Below, piece by piece: positions 58,980 to 64,000 of a stretch of DNA of 64,000 nucleotides. The notes beneath the pieces were generated by a model that worked only from the letters and a program-made list of their open reading frames with translations, had not been told where the DNA came from and made no database searches. The position numbers were made by a program, and so were the translations under genes. Position 1 is the stretch's first letter; each line of letters begins with the position of its first letter. Source of the DNA: Daucus carota subsp. sativus (lineage: Eukaryota; Streptophyta; Magnoliopsida; Apiales; Apiaceae); contig NC_030389.2 in NCBI RefSeq assembly GCF_001625215.2, positions 40,661,454 to 40,725,453 on the forward strand, written 5' to 3'.

Positions 58980-59982
58980 TAGGGTAGAGCGGATGCGGGC
59001 TCGGTGCAGTTTTGGATAAAACCGCAACCGGAACCACATGCCCTCAGTTTTAAAAATTAAAAACCTCAACCTCAACCGCAACCTCATCGTCGGTTTCGGT
59101 TCCAAAACCTCGGATTCAGTTTGTATCGATTCGATTTCGGTTATAAAACTGCATGAAAAAAAGAAAAGGAAAGAAAGAATTATTACACATGAATAATTAA
59201 AACTTAAGTAAAAATTATGCATCCATCCAAAGTCTACATGAGTATTAATACAAAATTAGTTCAGTTTGCTAAGTGATGCATGCCTGCTAAGTGCATTGTA
59301 ATTCAATGGAAAACCACACTGAAACTTCTTTTTGGAACACTGGCTGAATAATCCAGTTAAGTATTTGCCGCAATAGTCTAACTACCTAGCCGGACCTGAG
59401 GTGATTTGGCTGTTACTAATGAGAAACAACTATTTTTTAGTATGATATTCAAAGATAAAAAGACTGTTTAGCAAATTCTGGTGTACATATAGTCTCAATT
59501 CTTCTGCTAATGCAAAAACTGTATTGTTTGCATTTCACAGCAGCTAACAAAATTCCATGATTAATATATAAAAGTTGCAACTGTGAGATCAAAATCAGGT
59601 ACTGAGCATTTGCAAGCCTATTGCGTGCTCCCTCAGGCCTCAAGTGCTTAACAGTTTCACAAATACATCTGGTTACTTGGTTTAAGGATAAAAAACAAGA
59701 TGATAATACAAGGAGAATGGTTAATTCTAGATTTCTGGTAAATGTATATGTAAGTCTGTATTTTTAAATTTAAATTTTACTATAAATATTATAAATATTA
59801 TATATATATGTAATATATTTTGAAAATCGGATCGGTTCGGTTTTTTTCGGATCGGTTCCTTGCTATAACCGGAACCGAATATTCGGTTTCGGGTTCGGTT
59901 TTAAAATTTTCGATTTCTGTTTCGTTTTATACGTTTCGGTTTTTAGCGGTTTCGGATATATTCAGATTTTTGCTCACCCCTA
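58980..59982. mobile_element. Second non-autonomous hAT element, 1003 bp
   Basis: Flanked by a perfect 8-bp duplication CTTAAAGG (58972-58979 and 59983-59990). Ends TAGGGTAGAGC and GCTCACCCCTA are imperfectly inverted. Subterminal blocks (58995-59150 and 59826-59955) are crowded with CGGTTTCGGTT, AACCGCAACC and CGGATCGGTT words, the same style as the 8013-9478 element but a different repeat. No transposase frame. Confidence 0.88.
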
Positions 59983-60019
59983 CTTAAAGGGGACGGAGGG
60001 AGGGAGTGATATTTTAGTA

Positions 60020-60253
60020 CTCCTTCCGTTCTTTTTTATTAGTCGCTTTGATTTTGTGCATGTAATTTAAGGCGCCCAAAAAACATACTTCTACGCATTA
60101 TTTTTCAAATTTTTTTTTTATGAATAAAAATTTAACATTTATATTTTTATTCAGAAAAAGAAAATTTGAAAAATAAGATATAGAAATATGTTTTTTTTGC
60201 ACCTCAAAATATGTGAAAAAACCAAAGCGACTAATACATAGGAACGGAGGGAG
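60020..60253. mobile_element. Stowaway-like MITE, 234 bp
   Basis: Ends CTCCTTCCGTTC and GAACGGAGGGAG next to TA. Inner inverted words ATTAGTCGCTTTG and AAAGCGACTAAT give a long hairpin. Confidence 0.88.
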
Positions 60254-60532
60254 TAGTAGTTTGTAAGAAAAAGTAAATAACGTGTGATTGTCATGTTGAC
60301 AACCAAGATTCTGGCGCATTTAAAATTACAAAGTCGTCCAAAAGATATTAATAAGTACTGGTTTAACGCAAATTGGTTCGCAAAGTCTCAACGCAATGTT
60401 CTCCGGCTCGACCACGTTATCTTCTATCTATGCATTAATGTCCCTAATTTCCACTTTGATCAAAATCAAACATCTCACACTAATTCACATCCCACTTTGC
60501 ACGTAGTCTATGTGTAATGTGTTGTTGATTCT
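60254..60532. other. Short spacer
   Basis: No feature recognised. Confidence 0.4.
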
Positions 60533-60853
60533 TGTTGAATATAAAGTATAAGATCCATAAAGGGGCCTCCTCTAACACCTTAAGGTTTTAGAGGGAATGG
60601 TTCTCTACATGGTATCAGAGCCAGGTTTGCAGGAGGTCTCGGGTTCGAGCCCCTGCCACCCCCAATATTCTCACAATTTAAAATGGACACGAAGGCAATT
60701 TATGCCCCAAAGATGGGCGCCCGTGATCCACTCTTCAACCCAAAAAAAATGGGATTTCGAGTGAGGGGGAGTGTTGAATATAAAGTATAAGATCCATAAA
60801 GGGGCCTCCTCTAACACCTTAAGGTTTTAGAGGGAATGGTTCTCTACAATTCT
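60528..60853 (+). mobile_element. TRIM (terminal-repeat retrotransposon in miniature), 316 bp
   Basis: Two identical 77-bp LTRs (60533-60609 and 60772-60848; TGTTG...CTACA) enclose 162 bp. TGGTATCAGAGCC (60610-60622) immediately follows the first LTR as an iMet primer-binding site, and a purine tract GTGAGGGGGAG precedes the second. Target duplication ATTCT flanks both sides (60528-60532, 60849-60853). No coding capacity; mobilisation would need proteins in trans. The interior includes GGGTTCGAGCCCC (60640-60652), matching a Pol III B box. Confidence 0.95.
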
Positions 60854-60955
60854 CCCTTTCTTCATTTCATTACACACTGACACTGCTTATCAAATTCCAT
60901 GCACTTGAGGCATAAATAAATTATAAGATACCAACCATGAAACACGAAAATTTGT

Positions 60956-61105
60956 TCTGAAATTCGAACCAAAAAATAATAATTTAGTTATACTTCACAA
61001 GTCGACATTTTACTTAATTCAGAACCGCTTTCTGAAATTTGAACCAAAAAATAATGTTTTAATCATACTTCACAAGTCGACATTTTGCTTAGTTTAGAAC
61101 CGCTG
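60956..61105. repeat. Tandem duplication of a ~75-bp unit at the SEC14 gene's 3' end
   Basis: Two copies (60956-61030 and 61031-61105) share TCTGAAAT.CGAACC-like starts, ACTTCACAAGTCGACATTTT and AGAACCGCT. The right copy includes the last codons and stop of the SEC14 gene; the left copy lies in its 3'UTR. Confidence 0.85.
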
Positions 61106-63390
61106 TGATATAGACATGTGGCGACGTCTAAGCTGAGGAGAGATGATGGAGACGAGGCCTCCTAGGGGAGGCCTCATTTTAGACCGATAAGTCATCTCAT
61201 CGTATGGGCGCCTGTAGAATTTCAAGAACATCGAAAACGATTCGCGACACTTGTCGGACTTGCTGATGTGGCAGTCTTTTTTACCAGTGAAGAATGACAT
61301 GGCTGGTGACTGGAGAAAGGATGCCTTAGGTGTCCTTGGCTGTTTGACACTTGTGTGATCAAATGCATGAGTCTTCTGAGGCAATGGTGTGGTTGGGAAA
61401 AAGCTCTTCCTCACAACGTTGTTGATGTTGCCACGTGGAGCCCTGGCAGTTGGGGAGGCAAATGAGAATGACCTGGCATTGGCCGATGACGTCAGCGATG
61501 GACCGACCAGTGATGGGTTGTTGGGACCGACTTTGGATGCGGATGTGTCACCGAAATTGAGGTACCAAGGCTTAACAGAGTCGAAGTGATGAGCAACTGT
61601 GAAGGAGAATCGAGACGAGGAGCAGGAACCGATCTTGGTCGCTGAAGGCACTGAACAAGGATTAAATCGGAGCGACGAGGCCCGTGGATATGATGTGAGA
61701 TCATTGAACTCCATCGAATCTTCGAAGTCGAGTGAGCAAACAATTGCAGTAAGTGGTGACAACTCAACAAATGGCTTGACACCCTGCATTACATGGCCAC
61801 AGTGTTTATAATCATAACTGAAACACAAAATTACCGTACAGTCAAAAAGTAAGCTGGTAAAAAAAAAAAGTCATCATTGGTAGTCATAGTTACATGCATT
61901 CTCATAAAAATCCATGTCACATATTCGACACAGATTAGCCTCTCCTGGTTCCGTCACAACTTTATATTCGAGTCCAACGAAAGAATAGTAATAAGCAGTA
62001 GTTAAAAACAACTTTACCTTCCAAAGGTAAGAGAAGATGGAAGGAGGATCAATGACAAAGGCCTTATGAAGACGAGAAGGGTAATAATCAGCTATTATCT
62101 TGAGAGTAGCAAGCAGCATATTCATGAAAGCTGCCCCTGATCTGAAAAAACCTACAGTAGCAATATCCATGTATTGTTAGTTTACCAAACAAATTATTAC
62201 TACATACATTAATCAATGTCCACCACTACTTTTACTTTGTCTCAAACAAAAGCCAAAGTGTCTAAAGAAGCAGAAGCCTCATTTTCACCAGAGAATGGCA
62301 TGCTTTGTTTGAGTTGGCCCAGACACTTTCTGTCCCTATAAATTAATTGAAATTCTAGCACAAGGGAATTACCATTTATTGCTTTCCCTTGCTGCAAATT
62401 TTTACTACTACAGATCCCCAGAACAGGGCTATTTAATGATTCTGTCTTAAAATTAAAATTCAATCTCTTACAGGGAACATGGATTTATGGTTATTGCATG
62501 AATAAAAGCACAAACTGGACTTACTTGCATCAATCAAAACCACAAATTGCTCCACATTTTTTGCCATGCTTTGTATTGCAACCTCCAGTGTAAACACCAC
62601 CAGTCGAGCCAACCTGAAAAATAAATTTTAAAAAAAAAATCATATATATGCATACTAAAAGTACTAGCTAGCCAGTTTTTTCATACATGAAAACAACTGC
62701 TGAGATAGATATTGGCTTACATCTTCTGTGAATGAAACTTGTGATAGTCTTGCTTGATTCGGAAAATCTGAGGAAAAACATAAGTATATAAGATCAATGC
62801 ATTATGCCTGCCAAAATGACTGAGTGAGGATATAATGAAGGAAGAAAATGTACCAAGACGGGTCTAGATTCATCATCGTAGCCTGAGACATAAGCCACAC
62901 CGTCAGCAATCTCAGCAGAGAACTCATCAGCTATCAAATTCTCTGCACTCACAAGCATCACAATGATTAAAATACAGTGGCTTATCATATTTCACTTCTT
63001 TACTTTAGTGAAACAAAATGGATAAAGCAAAAGGCTGAACCGGATAAACTATATTGTTAGTATACAGACACATGTTTGTTGTACATATAAAATTGTGATG
63101 GTACTGCTTTATAGGAAATACTTTTGACAAAATGAATGAAGGTGTACCAATGCCAATACTCTCCCTCCAAGAAAGGCAAGCCCTTAGATGCTTTGCAGCT
63201 TTCTTGACGTTCTCTCCTTTTGATTTCAGAAATCTCTCTATGCAACTGGTGCTGCAATATTTGTCCTGCCATCAATGGAAATATGTGTGTTAATCAATCT
63301 GTTACAATGTCACTTCAGGAAAATAAATAAAAGGGAGAGAGGGAGAGAGAGAGAGAGAGAGGGAGAGAGGGAGAGAGGGAGGGAGGGAGG

Positions 63391-63431
<41 letters not shown>

Positions 63432-63598
63432 AGGGAGAGGGAGAGAGGAGAGAGAGAGAGGGAGGGAGGGAGAGAGAGAGAGAGAGAGAGAACCTGTTTG
63501 AGGGAGAGAGGAGCTTGTTTTTTGAGGAGATGAAGAACAGCCTCAACTCTATTCCCATTTTTTTGAAGCTTGTGATCATTAAAATCCAGCTTTCCCAT
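61094..63598 (-). CDS. SEC14-like CRAL-TRIO lipid-transfer protein, 423 aa, 7 exons
   Basis: Exons by hand: 63598-63494, 63265-63148, 62942-62854, 62767-62721, 62613-62525, 62151-62018 and 61783-61094, total 1272 nt, all GT-AG. Residues ~1-75 form the helical CRAL-TRIO N-terminal part ([20 protein letters not shown]), ~85-215 the lipid-binding fold ([57 protein letters not shown]). The last ~190 residues are Ser/Pro-rich, probably disordered, and end in a conserved [20 protein letters not shown] block. SEC14 proteins move phosphatidylinositol or related lipids between membranes; this member's ligand is unknown. An in-frame GTG 15 nt upstream of the ATG is not used. Intron 1 begins in a CT-rich microsatellite. 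Confidence 0.93.
63333..63490 (+). repeat. (GA)n/(GGGA)n microsatellite in SEC14 intron 1
   Basis: About 158 bp of GAGAGG/GGGA purine repeats (CT-rich on the gene's strand) begin immediately after the exon 1 donor (GT at 63493-63492). Long open frames here on both strands are low-complexity artefacts. Confidence 0.95.
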
Positions 63599-64000
63599 TC
63601 TCAAATATTTCACAATCTAAACCTGCAACTTCCAATGAAAACAGATAGAAACTCCAGTATATACAGATGATGTAATCTCCCAATAAAAGCAGAAGCAAAA
63701 ATTCCAGACTTCTTGTTTACGCAATGAGTTTAATTTAAAGAGAGCAAGTAGTGGTCTCTAGCTCAGTAAAATCTAGGGAGAGAGAGACTTTACTTTGTTT
63801 CTAGAGTTGTGTTGGATTGGGAGATATCTAGTAAAGAAGAAAGGGTTGCAGAGTAGTATTTAAAGCCATGAGGCAAGCCGTTATTTTGATAAAGCTAATA
63901 CAAACTCAAGTCAAAATCATGACGTTCGGAAAGCGATTCCTAACGGAAACCATTCTCGACTTATGTCAAGATTCCTTTTACATATGATTATTCCGTATTC
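63599..64000 (-). promoter_or_regulatory. SEC14 gene 5'UTR and promoter region
   Basis: On the minus strand CTTTAAATAC (plus 63856-63865) is the best TATA-like sequence, about 260 bp upstream of the ATG. Assignment is tentative; no other gene is seen to the window's end. Confidence 0.4.

Noticed and set aside
63275-63670. Several long ORFs with Arg-Glu or Ser-Leu repeats on both strands
   Set aside because: Products of the (GA)n microsatellite and of the first SEC14 exon in shadow frames.
1-64000. CRISPR array or bacterial-type operon
   Set aside because: No regularly spaced identical repeats with unique spacers; all genes have eukaryotic structure.

Overview
This is a window of a flowering-plant nuclear genome, almost certainly a eudicot. 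The evidence is spliced genes with GT-AG introns, AT-rich intergenic DNA, a nuclear-encoded photosystem I subunit with a chloroplast transit peptide, a cytosolic initiator tRNA-Met gene, plant-only families (DUF868, STP sugar transporters, CNGC20-type channels) and many plant transposons. I cannot name the species from the sequence alone. An asterid is a reasonable guess but unproven.

Layout. 1-6157 (minus strand): most of a Copia retrotransposon of apparent Sirevirus type, with an open 805-codon gag, an open pol running off the left edge, a primer-binding site and its 5' LTR. 6158-11950: transposon-rich DNA with a hAT element (8013-9478) carrying a nested (TA)n-flanked insert, then a Mutator-like element with ~400-bp inverted repeats (9524-11009). 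11958-14296 (minus): a five-exon STP13-like hexose/H+ symporter. 19823-20155 (plus): a small membrane-anchored Gly/Cys-rich protein gene. 20974-26485 (minus): an eight-exon VMP1/KMS1-like membrane protein gene. 28742-28813 (minus): initiator tRNA-Met. 29923-30540 (plus): psaD. 33288-35012 (plus): a divergent short Hsp70 (HSP70-8 type) with a 5'UTR intron. 37734-38639 (minus): a DUF868 gene. 42304-49220 (plus): a full-length Copia element with apparently identical 1117-bp LTRs and a coding region broken by a frame break and an amber codon. 49776-53672: a MITE cluster. 52499-58479: a cluster of CNGC19/20-type sequences: one open intronless 620-codon gene, one intronless copy broken at the pore selectivity filter, and two fragments. 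58980-59982: a second hAT element. 60533-60848: a complete TRIM element. 61094-63598 (minus): a seven-exon SEC14/CRAL-TRIO gene.

The host genes look like unrelated, individually transcribed housekeeping, transport and photosynthesis genes with no functional cluster. The most unusual signals are in the mobile DNA. In the 42304-49220 Copia element the position where a tRNA primer-binding site should be has no TGG start, but is perfectly complementary over 16 nt to a segment of the element's own LTR, which suggests self-primed reverse transcription. The left-hand Copia LTR carries an array of ATCAGTTGAA motifs upstream of its TATA box, all with a MYB-type CNGTTR core, and the same motif recurs inside its coding regions. 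The CNGC cluster looks like retrocopies undergoing duplication and decay.

Exon coordinates of the three spliced genes were worked out by hand from splice signals, reading-frame continuity and family similarity. All three give totals divisible by three and full-length family proteins.
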